This document shows positions 1-8,042 of a DNA stretch of 64,000 nt, piece after piece. A model generated the notes under the pieces. That model was not told where the DNA came from and did not search any database. It saw only the letters and a list, made by a program, of their open reading frames with translations. Both the position numbers and the translations under genes were made by a program. Origin of the DNA: Clostridium sp. MSJ-8. GTDB taxonomy: Bacteria > Bacillota > Clostridia > Clostridiales > Clostridiaceae. The stretch lies in assembly GCF_018918325.1 (NCBI RefSeq), contig NZ_JAHLQH010000049.1, forward strand, positions 1-64,000. The letters run 5' to 3'. The first letter of the stretch is position 1. Every line of letters begins with the position of its first letter.

Positions 1-46
1 AGAATAAGTTGTGATTATATTTTTCATAGCAAGAAAATTTTATCAC

Positions 47-94
47 AAAAAGAGGACTTTTGCTCATTTATATGAGTAAAAATCCTCTTTTTTT
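47..94 (+). terminator. Rho-independent terminator of an upstream gene outside the window
   Basis: An inverted repeat (AAAAGAGGA...TTTTGCTCAT paired with ATGAGTAAAAATCCTCTTTT) is followed by a run of T. The upstream gene is not in the window. The rest of the first 378 bases holds no ORF, only a candidate sporulation promoter. Confidence 0.8.
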
Positions 95-276
95 ATTTAG
101 GGGTTATTTCACAGCCCCTTTTTTTGCTATTTTGGAAATTATATAGAATTTTAAATACTTATGGTCTTTTTTGTGAAAATGTTGATGTATAGTTATGGAT
201 TTTTTTAGTATTATTATGTAGGTATGTTAATTGTTTTGAACTTTATTATAAATATATGCACATATATTTTATAGGT

Positions 277-306
277 GCATAATAATATAGAGAGTGTACA
301 TATATA
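277..306 (+). promoter_or_regulatory. Candidate sigma-E promoter of spoIVA
   Basis: GCATAATA, 14 bases, then CATATATA. This fits the Bacillus sigma-E consensus (GHATANTT, 14 bp, CATACAHT) at 7 of 8 and 6 of 8 positions. It lies about 70 bases before spoIVA, which is sigma-E controlled in Bacillus. The region is so AT-rich that chance matches are possible. Confidence 0.45.
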
Positions 307-378
307 AAATGTCTATAGTAATTTTATTTAGACTTATGAATATATATATACTAAAAAAATAATATAGGAGGTTGCAAA

Positions 379-1857
379 TTGGACAGCTTCAATATATACA
401 AAGACATATCAGAGAGGACTCAAGGAGATATATACTTAGGTGTAGTAGGGCCTGTTAGAACAGGAAAATCAACATTTATTAAAAAATTTATGGACATAAT
501 GGTTATTCCTAAAATTGATAATGATTATAAAAAAGAAAGGGCTAAAGATGAATTGCCACAAAGTGGTTCTGGGAAAACTATTCATACAACAGAACCTAAA
601 TTTGTTCCAAATGAAGCAATTGAAATAAGTCTAGAAGATGAAGTGAACTTTAAAGTTAGGTTAGTAGATTGTGTGGGATATATTGTAAAAGGGGCGTTGG
701 GATATCTTGAAGATGAAGAATCTAAGATGGTTCATACTCCATGGTTTGATTATGAGATCCCTTTTGAAGATGCAGCAGAGATAGGCACAACTAAAGTTAT
801 AAAAGATCATTCTACTATAGGATTAGTTGTTACTACAGATGGTAGCATTACAGGAATAAATAGAGAAGATTATGTTGAAGCAGAAGAAAGAGTAATAAAT
901 GAATTAAAAGAAATAAACAAACCATTTATAGTTATACTTAATACTAATAAACCTAATTCAGCAGAAACAAAGAAACTAAAAAAAGATATGGAAGAAAAGT
1001 ATAATGTATATGTTCATATAATGGATGTATATAATATGAATGAGGAAGACATAGAAGAAGTTTTTAAACATGTACTTAAAGAATTTCCAGTTAAGGAGAT
1101 AAATATAAATATGCCTGAATGGGTAGAAAAATTAGAACCTAGTCATTGGCTTAAAAAAGACTTTTTTAACATAATTAAAGAGATGAGTGACAACATATTC
1201 AAGATTAGGGATATAAAGAATGCAGTGGATATAGTATCACAAGATGAATATGTTGGGGAATGCTCTATATCACAAATGCATCTTGGCAGTGGAATAGGTA
1301 ATTTAATGTTAAAACCTAAGGATGGGGTTTTTTATAATATACTAAGTGAAATATGTGATTTAGATGTGGAATCTGAAAATGACCTTTTACTTTTAATAAA
1401 GGATTTAAGTTATGCTAAAAAAGAATATGATAAAGTTAAAGATGCATTAGATGAGGTTATGGAAACTGGGTATGGATTAGTGGCACCTCAATTATCAGAA
1501 ATGAAGTTTGAAGAACCTGAAATAGTTAAACAAGGAAATAAGTTTGGTGTTAAGTTAAAAGCTAGTGCACCTTCATTACATTTAATAAAGGCAGATGTAA
1601 AAACTGAAATAAGTCCAATTATGGGATCAGAAAAAGAATCTGAAGAGCTTGTTAAATCTATATTAGAACAATTTGATACTGATCCTGCTAGTTTGTGGCA
1701 GAGTAATATGTTTGGTAAATCTTTAGAAGTGTTGGTCAAAGAAGGATTACAAAATAAATTATATAAAATGCCTGAAGATGTTCAGATAAAGATACAAAAA
1801 ACTCTTCAAAAGATAATAAATGAAGGTACTGGGGGACTAATTTGTATAATATTATAA
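379..1857 (+). CDS. spoIVA: SpoIVA, morphogenetic ATPase of the spore coat basement layer
   Basis: This 492-residue protein matches the usual SpoIVA length. A Walker A motif, GPVRTGKST, is at residues 24-32, and the hydrophobic tail GGLICIIL is typical of the family. SpoIVA polymerises with ATP hydrolysis on the outer forespore membrane and is anchored there by SpoVM, whose gene also lies in this window (19749-19820). The start is TTG, chosen because ATAGGAGG lies just upstream and the protein then begins as the family does. The gene stands alone, with a hairpin repeat directly behind it. A sigma-E-like promoter is visible upstream. Identification is firm. Confidence 0.97.
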   Translation: MDSFNIYKDISERTQGDIYLGVVGPVRTGKSTFIKKFMDIMVIPKIDNDYKKERAKDELPQSGSGKTIHTTEPKFVPNEAIEISLEDEVNFKVRLVDCVGYIVKGALGYLEDEESKMVHTPWFDYEIPFEDAAEIGTTKVIKDHSTIGLVVTTDGSITGINREDYVEAEERVINELKEINKPFIVILNTNKPNSAETKKLKKDMEEKYNVYVHIMDVYNMNEEDIEEVFKHVLKEFPVKEININMPEWVEKLEPSHWLKKDFFNIIKEMSDNIFKIRDIKNAVDIVSQDEYVGECSISQMHLGSGIGNLMLKPKDGVFYNILSEICDLDVESENDLLLLIKDLSYAKKEYDKVKDALDEVMETGYGLVAPQLSEMKFEEPEIVKQGNKFGVKLKASAPSLHLIKADVKTEISPIMGSEKESEELVKSILEQFDTDPASLWQSNMFGKSLEVLVKEGLQNKLYKMPEDVQIKIQKTLQKIINEGTGGLICIIL

Positions 1858-1898
1858 GCTTCACAAATAGCGCAATTAAGATTTCATAACAAAAAAAT

Positions 1899-1965
1899 TA
1901 AAGATGCCTAAATGCTATAAACTTACTAAAACTCAGATAATATAGCATTTTAAGAGGCGTCTTTA
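1899..1965. repeat. Hairpin repeat, copy A (21-nt conserved loop), also a likely terminator
   Basis: The outer stem TAAAGATGCC/GGCGTCTTTA and inner stem AATGCTATA/TATAGCATT enclose a 21-base loop (1920-1940). Copies B (32437-32503) and C (60284-60356) have the same architecture and a nearly identical loop. A T-rich stretch follows, so it can end spoIVA transcription. The flank TCACAAATAGC...AATT is also partly shared with copies B and C. Confidence 0.85.
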
Positions 1966-2102
1966 TTTTGTATTCTTTAGAAAGTTGTATTTTAAATTTG
2001 TTTTTTTATTTTAATTATAAATTAGTGAAAAAAATTGTGTTATAAGTTATAATTGTTTTGCAAAAAATATATATATCATAAACAAAGGATAAGGTAGATA
2101 AA

Positions 2103-3089
2103 ATGAAAAAAGTAGCAATAATATTTAATGGCGGAACGATATCTATGAAAATAGATAAAAAATTAAATGCAGCAATTCCTTCATTAACCAATGAAGAAAT
2201 AATGAGTATGGTAACAGGAATTGAAGAATATGGGATAATAGAAAATTATAATTTTTCAAAATTACCATCACCACATATGACTATAGAGATGATGCTAGAA
2301 TTGTCTAAGTTTACACAGAGCATTGTAGATAGAAGAGACATAGATGCTGTAGTTATTACACATGGAACAGACACTTTAGAAGAAACAGCTTATTTTTTAG
2401 ATTTAACTATTTCTACAAAGAAACCTATAATAGTTACAGGAGCTATGAAAAGTAGTTCGGAACTTGGGTATGATGGACCTTTTAATTTAGCTAATTCAAT
2501 ATGTACAGCTATATCTGATGAGGCTGTTGATAGAGGTGTTTTAGTTTGTTTTAATGGAACTCTTCATAGCGCAAGAGAAGTTACAAAAGTTAATTCTATG
2601 GCTTTAGATGCTTTTCACACACCTAGTTTTGGGCCTATAGGGATAGTTGATAATAATAAAGTATTGTTTTATAGAGAAAGCCAAAAGTCTCATGTGTTAT
2701 CAATAGATAATGTAGATGCTATAGTACCTCTTATTAAATGTACTGCTGGTATGGAGTCTTCTTATATAGAATATCTTCTTAAAGAAAATAATATAGATGG
2801 TATTATTATAGAAGGATTAGGAAGAGGTAATGTTCCACCTAATATGCTTGATTCTATAAGTAGTTGTTTGAAAAATAACATCCCTGTGGTTCTAGTTTCA
2901 AGGTGTTATGAAGGAAGGGTACATGAGAGTTATGGTTATGAAGGTGGAGGAAAACAACTTCGAGAAATGGGAGTGATATTTGGTGATAATATGCAAGGTC
3001 AGAAAGCAAGAATAAAATTATTAGTTGCACTTAGCTATAATAAAGATACAAAATTCATAAAAGAGTATATGGAGGAAAAGTTTTACTGA
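2103..3089 (+). CDS. ansA: Type I (cytoplasmic) L-asparaginase
   Basis: It hydrolyses asparagine to aspartate and ammonia. The 328-residue protein has no signal peptide, which fits the cytoplasmic type I family. Both active-site blocks are present: NGGTIS at residues 9-14, with the catalytic Thr12, and THGTDTLEET starting at residue 86, with the second Thr and Asp. The ATG follows AAGGATAAGGTAG. The gene is monocistronic: a consensus promoter for the next gene starts 11 bases after its stop. A glutaminase-asparaginase with broader substrate range cannot be excluded from sequence alone. Confidence 0.93.
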   Translation: MKKVAIIFNGGTISMKIDKKLNAAIPSLTNEEIMSMVTGIEEYGIIENYNFSKLPSPHMTIEMMLELSKFTQSIVDRRDIDAVVITHGTDTLEETAYFLDLTISTKKPIIVTGAMKSSSELGYDGPFNLANSICTAISDEAVDRGVLVCFNGTLHSAREVTKVNSMALDAFHTPSFGPIGIVDNNKVLFYRESQKSHVLSIDNVDAIVPLIKCTAGMESSYIEYLLKENNIDGIIIEGLGRGNVPPNMLDSISSCLKNNIPVVLVSRCYEGRVHESYGYEGGGKQLREMGVIFGDNMQGQKARIKLLVALSYNKDTKFIKEYMEEKFY

Positions 3090-3099
3090 TTAAACTTGG

Positions 3100-3128
3100 T
3101 TGACAAAATATGAAGGTAAAAATATAAT
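3100..3128 (+). promoter_or_regulatory. Consensus sigma-A promoter of the purine permease
   Basis: TTGACA, 17 bases, TATAAT: a perfect match to both hexamers with ideal spacing. The leader to the ATG is about 70 bases and shows no purine riboswitch. Confidence 0.85.
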
Positions 3129-3202
3129 TATAAAGTAATTAGATTATAAAAGTATAATTTAATTATAATTATTATAATAAAACTCTGAAAAGGGGGAGCA
3201 AA

Positions 3203-4567
3203 ATGTCAAAAGAAAATACAAAAAGTAATCATTTTTTTGAAATATTTTCGAACAAAGAAGTAGATTACAAAAAAGAAGTTATGGCTGGAATTACAACATT
3301 TTTGACTATGGCATACATAATAGCTATTAATCCTAGTATTTTAAGTGCAACAGGGATGCCATCAGGAGCACTAGTAACAGCAACATGTTTAGCAGCAGCT
3401 TTTGCCACAATACTTATGGGTGTATTTGCAAACTTACCTTTTGCATTGGCATCAGGTATGGGACTTAATGCATATTTTGCATACACAGTTGTTATACAGA
3501 AAGAAATATCATGGAAGGTAGCTTTAGCAGCTGTCTTTGTGGAAGGTATTATATTTATACTTTTATCTTTATTCAAGGTTAGAGAAGCAGTAGTTAATTC
3601 TATTCCTATGAATATGAAATATGCAGTAACAGCAGGTATTGGTTTATTTATTGCTTTTATAGGATTACAAGGTGCTAAGATCGTAGTTAAAGAAGATAGT
3701 ACATTAGTTACTCTAGGTAGCTTTACTTCAGCAACATTTATAATTGCGCTAATAGGTATAATTATTATTGCTGTATTAGATAAGAAAAATGTAAAGGGAG
3801 CAATATTAATAGGAATATTAGTATCAACAATAATTGCATGGGGATTTGCTTTAGTTGATAAGGAAGCTGCAACAGCAGCAGGAATATCACTTCCAAAAGG
3901 AATATTTAAATTTGAAAGTATTGCACCAATAGCAGGAGAGTTAGATTTTGGATATGTAAAAAATAACATAGGTGAATTTATTGTTATTGTATTTACATTT
4001 TTATTTGTTGATTTCTTTGATACAGTAGGAACTTTAGTAGGAGTTTGTTCAAAAGCAAATATGTTAGATGAAGAAGGAAAGGTTCCGAATGCAGGAAAAG
4101 CACTATTAGTAGATGCTGTAGGAACTACAGTAGGTGCATGTTTAGGAGTATCAACAACTACTACATATGTTGAGAGCTCTACAGGAGTAATAGCTGGAGG
4201 AAGAACTGGATGGACAGCAATTACTTGCGGTGTTTTATTCTTACTTGCAATGTTCTTCTCGCCAATATTTGTAGCTATTCCATCATGTGCTACAGCACCA
4301 GCTTTAATTTATGTTGGTTACCTTATGTTAAGTGCAGCAAAAAATATAGATTTTTCAGATATATCAGAGGGACTTCCTGCATTTATTACAATAGCTATGA
4401 TGCCACTTGCATACAGTATAGGTGATGGATTAACTTTTGGAATAATATCGTACGTTGTAATTAACTTATTAGTTAATTTATTTAGTAAAAAAGACGAGAG
4501 AAAGAAGATATCACCAGTTATGATAATATTAGCTGTAATCTTCTTGATAAAACTTATTTTATTGTAA
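3203..4567 (+). CDS. Purine permease of the AzgA/PbuG-like NCS2 group (guanine/hypoxanthine/adenine)
   Basis: A 454-residue polytopic membrane protein with about 12 hydrophobic segments. The N-terminal block around EVMAGITTFLTMAYIIAINP, the GMGLNAYFAYTV stretch and the later DFFDTVGTLVGV and ESSTGVIAGGRTGWTA blocks are hallmarks of the AzgA/PbuG xanthine-uracil permease branch. It takes up purine bases with protons. AAAGGGGGAG precedes the ATG. It has its own strong promoter and terminator, so it is a single-gene unit. Which purine it prefers cannot be read from the sequence. No guanine riboswitch is visible upstream, although such permeases often carry one. Confidence 0.92.
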   Translation: MSKENTKSNHFFEIFSNKEVDYKKEVMAGITTFLTMAYIIAINPSILSATGMPSGALVTATCLAAAFATILMGVFANLPFALASGMGLNAYFAYTVVIQKEISWKVALAAVFVEGIIFILLSLFKVREAVVNSIPMNMKYAVTAGIGLFIAFIGLQGAKIVVKEDSTLVTLGSFTSATFIIALIGIIIIAVLDKKNVKGAILIGILVSTIIAWGFALVDKEAATAAGISLPKGIFKFESIAPIAGELDFGYVKNNIGEFIVIVFTFLFVDFFDTVGTLVGVCSKANMLDEEGKVPNAGKALLVDAVGTTVGACLGVSTTTTYVESSTGVIAGGRTGWTAITCGVLFLLAMFFSPIFVAIPSCATAPALIYVGYLMLSAAKNIDFSDISEGLPAFITIAMMPLAYSIGDGLTFGIISYVVINLLVNLFSKKDERKKISPVMIILAVIFLIKLILL

Positions 4568-4582
4568 TATAAAATAACATAT

Positions 4583-4632
4583 AAGAATACCAATTGCTAA
4601 CTTTAAAATAGTAATTGGTATTCTTCTTTTTT
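4583..4632 (+). terminator. Terminator after the purine permease
   Basis: AAGAATACCAATT pairs with AATTGGTATTCTT, followed by CTTTTTTATT. The motif CTTTAGAAAA comes directly after. Confidence 0.85.
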
Positions 4633-4694
4633 ATTCTTTAGAAAAGGAGAGTTAAATTATTATTATTAAATGTTAACATTTTGTGAACAAAATA

Positions 4695-4721
4695 TTGACC
4701 TGTAAAATTTATTGATATAAT
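4695..4721 (+). promoter_or_regulatory. Probable promoter of the yicC-remA-gmk-rpoZ-coaBC unit
   Basis: TTGACC with TATAAT 15 bases downstream. An overlapping TATAAT at 4721-4726 would give a 20-base spacer. Neither spacing is ideal, but this is the only promoter-like pair ahead of yicC. Confidence 0.45.
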
Positions 4722-4770
4722 ATAATTTCTATAAAGAAGAATAACAATATGAAGTGGAAGTGATGTTATT

Positions 4771-5652
4771 ATGGTTAGAAGCATGACTAGCTTCGGTAGA
4801 TATCAAAGCGAAGAAGGAAATAAGTATTTATTTTCAGTTGAAATGAAGAGTGTTAATAATAGATATTTAGATATTAATATAAGACTTCCAAAGTTTATGA
4901 TATCATTAGAAGAACCAATTAGAAAGATAGTAAATGAAAAGATAAAAAGAGGCAAGGTAGACATTTTTGTTAATTATAAGACTTATGAAGGATCAAATAG
5001 TGTCCCTACATTAGATTTAGAATTAGCTAAGAAGTATTATAAATGCTTTGAACAGTTAAGTGAAGGTCTTGGAATTGAAAATGATATTACGGTTTCTAAA
5101 ATAGCAAAATATCCAGAAATAATTAATCTTGAGGTTGAAGAGGATAATCTAGATGAGATACTTGATGAAATAAATCCTTTGATTAATAAGTCATTAGATA
5201 TGATGCTAGAAATGCGAGAAAGAGAAGGAGAAAAACTAAAAGAAGACATATTGCTAAAACTATATGTTATAGAAAAAGCAGTTAAGGAAATAGAGGTTTT
5301 AGCTGAAGATGTTCCTAAGAGATATAGAGATAAACTTTTAGATAGAATAAAAGAACTTACAACAGGAATAACTGTAGATGAAGAAAGGGTAGCTACAGAA
5401 GTTGCAATTATAGCAGATAAGGTGGCAGTAGATGAGGAGATAACTAGGTTATACAGCCATATTAGCCAAATGAGAAAAACTTTAGATTTAGATGAGCCTA
5501 TAGGAAGAAAGCTGGATTTTATAATTCAGGAAATGAATAGAGAAACTAATACAATAGGGTCAAAATGCAATGATATAAACATGACAAATACTGTCATTAA
5601 TATAAAAAATATAATTGAAAAAATAAGAGAACAAGTACAGAACATTGAGTAA
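4771..5652 (+). CDS. yicC: YicC family protein (endoribonuclease-like)
   Basis: A 293-residue protein beginning MVRSMTSFGR, the invariant YicC opening. Its C-terminal DUF1732 region carries the family block KLDFIIQEMNRETNTIGSK near the end. E. coli YicC has been described as an endoribonuclease or RNA-decay factor; its role in clostridia is inferred from that. It is the first gene of a tight five-gene run, and the position before remA, gmk and rpoZ is conserved in Firmicutes. A GAAGTGGAAGTG stretch lies before the ATG as a weak SD. Confidence 0.92.
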   Translation: MVRSMTSFGRYQSEEGNKYLFSVEMKSVNNRYLDINIRLPKFMISLEEPIRKIVNEKIKRGKVDIFVNYKTYEGSNSVPTLDLELAKKYYKCFEQLSEGLGIENDITVSKIAKYPEIINLEVEEDNLDEILDEINPLINKSLDMMLEMREREGEKLKEDILLKLYVIEKAVKEIEVLAEDVPKRYRDKLLDRIKELTTGITVDEERVATEVAIIADKVAVDEEITRLYSHISQMRKTLDLDEPIGRKLDFIIQEMNRETNTIGSKCNDINMTNTVINIKNIIEKIREQVQNIE

Positions 5653-5667
5653 CCAGGAGGAATTATA

Positions 5668-5940
5668 ATGGGGATAAAGTTAATAAACATTGGCTTTGGA
5701 AACATAGTATCAGCAAATAGGTTAGTGGCGATTGTTAGCCCTGAATCTGCACCTATAAAAAGAATAATTCAAGAAGCAAGAGAAAGAGGTATGTTAATAG
5801 ATGCAACATACGGTAGAAGAACAAGAGCAGTTGTAATAACAGATTCAGATCACATTATTTTATCTGCAGTTCAACCAGAGACAATTGCACATAGATTAGA
5901 TAATAGAGACTGTGTAGAGGAAGAAGAGGTAGAAGAATAA
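5668..5940 (+). CDS. remA: RemA/DUF370 family DNA-binding regulator
   Basis: A 90-residue protein with the family core [18 protein letters not shown] and the RDNRDC-like end. In Bacillus RemA is an unusual DNA-binding protein that activates matrix and osmoprotection genes; here only family membership is certain. It sits 15 bases after yicC with CCAGGAGG as SD, and its stop shares one base with the gmk start. The C-terminus is very acidic (EEEEVEE). Confidence 0.92.
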   Translation: MGIKLINIGFGNIVSANRLVAIVSPESAPIKRIIQEARERGMLIDATYGRRTRAVVITDSDHIILSAVQPETIAHRLDNRDCVEEEEVEE

Positions 5941-6533
5941 TGAGTAAAAAAGGTATATTAATAGTTATATCAGGTCCTTCTGGAGCAGGAAAAGGAACTA
6001 TATGTAAAGAACTTTTAGAGAAAAATAATGATTTATATTTATCTGTTTCTGCCACAACAAGAGATCCTAGACAAGGTGAAGTAGAAGGAGTGAACTATTA
6101 TTTCATGTCTAAGGATGATTTTAAAAGCAAAATAGATGAAGGTGACTTCCTAGAATGGGCAGAGGTGTATGGCAATTATTATGGTACACCTAAATCAAGA
6201 GTGACTGAGATGCTAGAGGAAGGAAAAAATGTTATACTAGAGATAGATATACAAGGTGCATTAAAGGTTAAAGAAAATTGTGAAGATGGCGTATTTATAT
6301 TTATTCTTCCTCCATCTATGGAAGAATTAAAACAAAGAATCATTAAACGTGGTAGTGAGACACCTGAATCATTATTAAAAAGATTTAATTCTGCATATCA
6401 AGAAATTAATTACATATCAAAATATAATTATGGTGTAATTAATGATGAAGTTCATAAAGCAGTAAAGAAAATAGAAAATATTTTATCAGCAGAAAAATGC
6501 AGGGTAGATAGATTAGATATTAATTTAAAATAA
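5940..6533 (+). CDS. gmk: Guanylate kinase
   Basis: It phosphorylates GMP to GDP with ATP. The 197-residue length is normal. The P-loop GPSGAGKGT is at residues 12-20. The GMP-binding block (SVSATTRDPRQGE, then GVNYYFMS) and the lid follow in the expected order. The ATG overlaps the remA stop by one base (TAATG), so the two are probably translationally coupled. The gmk-rpoZ-coaBC order is conserved in Firmicutes. Confidence 0.97.
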   Translation: MSKKGILIVISGPSGAGKGTICKELLEKNNDLYLSVSATTRDPRQGEVEGVNYYFMSKDDFKSKIDEGDFLEWAEVYGNYYGTPKSRVTEMLEEGKNVILEIDIQGALKVKENCEDGVFIFILPPSMEELKQRIIKRGSETPESLLKRFNSAYQEINYISKYNYGVINDEVHKAVKKIENILSAEKCRVDRLDINLK

Positions 6534-6556
6534 TTATTTTTAGGAGGTAACAAATT

Positions 6557-6778
6557 ATGAAAGCAAAAAATACAATGATAAACCCATCAGTAATTGATTT
6601 ATTAGAAAAGGTAGAAGATAGATATTCTTTAGTTATAATTACTTCAAAGAGAGCTAGAGATATTATTGGAGGCAAAAAAGCATTAGTTGAAGTTGAATCA
6701 AATAAACCCCTTACAATTGCAATTAATGAAGTAAATGATGGATTAGTTACATTTAATAGACCAGAAGATGAAGAATAA
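6557..6778 (+). CDS. rpoZ: RNA polymerase omega subunit
   Basis: A small 73-residue protein of the omega family. The N-terminal MINPSVIDLLEKVEDRYSLV and the SKRARDIIGG helix are the conserved contacts with the beta' subunit. It follows gmk by 23 bases with TTTTAGGAGG as SD. Its 3' end overlaps the start region of coaBC. Confidence 0.95.
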   Translation: MKAKNTMINPSVIDLLEKVEDRYSLVIITSKRARDIIGGKKALVEVESNKPLTIAINEVNDGLVTFNRPEDEE

Positions 6779-7967
6779 TATGCAAGATAAATGTGTTGTT
6801 TTAGGGGTTACAGGAGGAATAGCTGTATATAAAGCATTAGATATAGCTAGTGGACTTAGAAAGAAAAATGTTTCTGTTAATGTGATAATGACTAAATCAG
6901 CTACAGAATTTGTATCGCCATTAACATTTCAGTCTATAAGTCAAAATATGGTCACTGTAGATATGTTTGCAGAACCTAAAGCATGGGAGATTCAACATAT
7001 AAGTTTAGCACAAAAAGCAGATGTTTTTTTGGTGGCTCCAGCAACAGCAAACATAATAGGAAAAGTAGCAAATGGAATTGCAGATGATATGTTAAGTACC
7101 ACAATTATGGCTACTAAGGCAAAAGTTATTTTTGCACCTGCAATGAACACAAATATGTATGAAAATCCTATAGTTCAAGAGAATATAGAAAAGTTAAAAA
7201 GACTAGGCTATAAATTTATAGAACCAGATAGTGGAAGATTGGCTTGTGGAGATGTTGGCAAAGGAAAATTACCAAAACCCGAGATAATAGTTGAAAAAGT
7301 TATGACAGAATTATATCCCACTAAAGACCTAGTAGGAAAAAATATTATAGTTACAGCTGGACCAACTAGGGCTAATATTGATCCGGTTAGATTTATAAGC
7401 AATAATTCGTCGGGGAAGATGGGATATGAAATAGCTAAAGAAGCTAGAGATAGAGGAGCTAATGTCACATTGATATCAGGGAAAACATCTCTTGATAAAC
7501 CATATGGAATAGAGGTCGTAGACGTTATAACTAATGAAGATATGTATTTGGCCATAAAAGACAGATATGATGATGCAGATATAGTTATTAAGGCAGCTGC
7601 CGTTGCAGATTACAAAGCAAAAGAATATAGTGATCAAAAGATAAAAAAAGGTGATGGAGACTTAGTTATTACAATGGAAAGAGATAGAGATATCTTGAAA
7701 ACTCTTGGAGATAATAAGAAGTCACAAATTTTAGTGGGTTTTGCAGCAGAAAGTGAAAATGTTCTTGAAAATGCTCAAAAGAAATTACATAAAAAGAATT
7801 TAGACTTAATTGTTGCAAATGACATTTCACAAGAAGAGACAGGTTTTCAATCTGATGATAATAAAGTAGTTATCTTACTGAAAAATGGAGATGCTATTCA
7901 TTTAGATAAGATGTCTAAAAGAGAAGTTGCAAAAAACATTTTTGATTGCATAATGGAAAAGCGCTAG
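6768..7967 (+). CDS. coaBC: Bifunctional phosphopantothenoylcysteine decarboxylase / phosphopantothenate-cysteine ligase
   Basis: It performs two steps of coenzyme A synthesis. Residues 1 to about 185 form the FMN-dependent CoaC part: GVTGGIAVYKA, the catalytic His in QHISLAQKA, the PAMNTNMY substrate clamp and the GRLACGDVGKG flap Cys. The CoaB ligase domain starts near KNIIVTAGPTRANIDPVR and includes NNSSGKMG. Two in-frame ATGs compete: 6768, and 6780 just behind the rpoZ stop. Neither has a clear SD. The second gives MQDKCVVLGVTGG and may be correct. The stop codon lies inside the terminator stem. Confidence 0.95.
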   Translation: MKNNMQDKCVVLGVTGGIAVYKALDIASGLRKKNVSVNVIMTKSATEFVSPLTFQSISQNMVTVDMFAEPKAWEIQHISLAQKADVFLVAPATANIIGKVANGIADDMLSTTIMATKAKVIFAPAMNTNMYENPIVQENIEKLKRLGYKFIEPDSGRLACGDVGKGKLPKPEIIVEKVMTELYPTKDLVGKNIIVTAGPTRANIDPVRFISNNSSGKMGYEIAKEARDRGANVTLISGKTSLDKPYGIEVVDVITNEDMYLAIKDRYDDADIVIKAAAVADYKAKEYSDQKIKKGDGDLVITMERDRDILKTLGDNKKSQILVGFAAESENVLENAQKKLHKKNLDLIVANDISQEETGFQSDDNKVVILLKNGDAIHLDKMSKREVAKNIFDCIMEKR

Positions 7968-7982
7968 AAGCGCTTTTTCTTT
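7957..7982 (+). terminator. Terminator overlapping the coaBC stop codon
   Basis: AAAAGCGCT-AGA-AGCGCTTTT is a 9-bp stem with a 3-base loop, followed by TCTTTT. The TAG stop is formed at the stem-loop junction, so the last codons of coaBC are in the 5' arm. Confidence 0.9.
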
Positions 7983-8042
7983 TAACTCTTTAGAAAATTA
8001 TATTTATATATAGTATTTCAGTAATTTAAGTTTAAATTTATT

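Noticed and set aside
3106-3202. Purine riboswitch before the permease
   Set aside because: The leader lacks the conserved loop and junction sequences; it is short and almost all A/T.
3265-3969. Long minus-strand ORF (234 codons) inside the purine permease gene
   Set aside because: It mirrors the permease frame, lacks an SD and shows no family; a shadow of an AT-rich hydrophobic gene.
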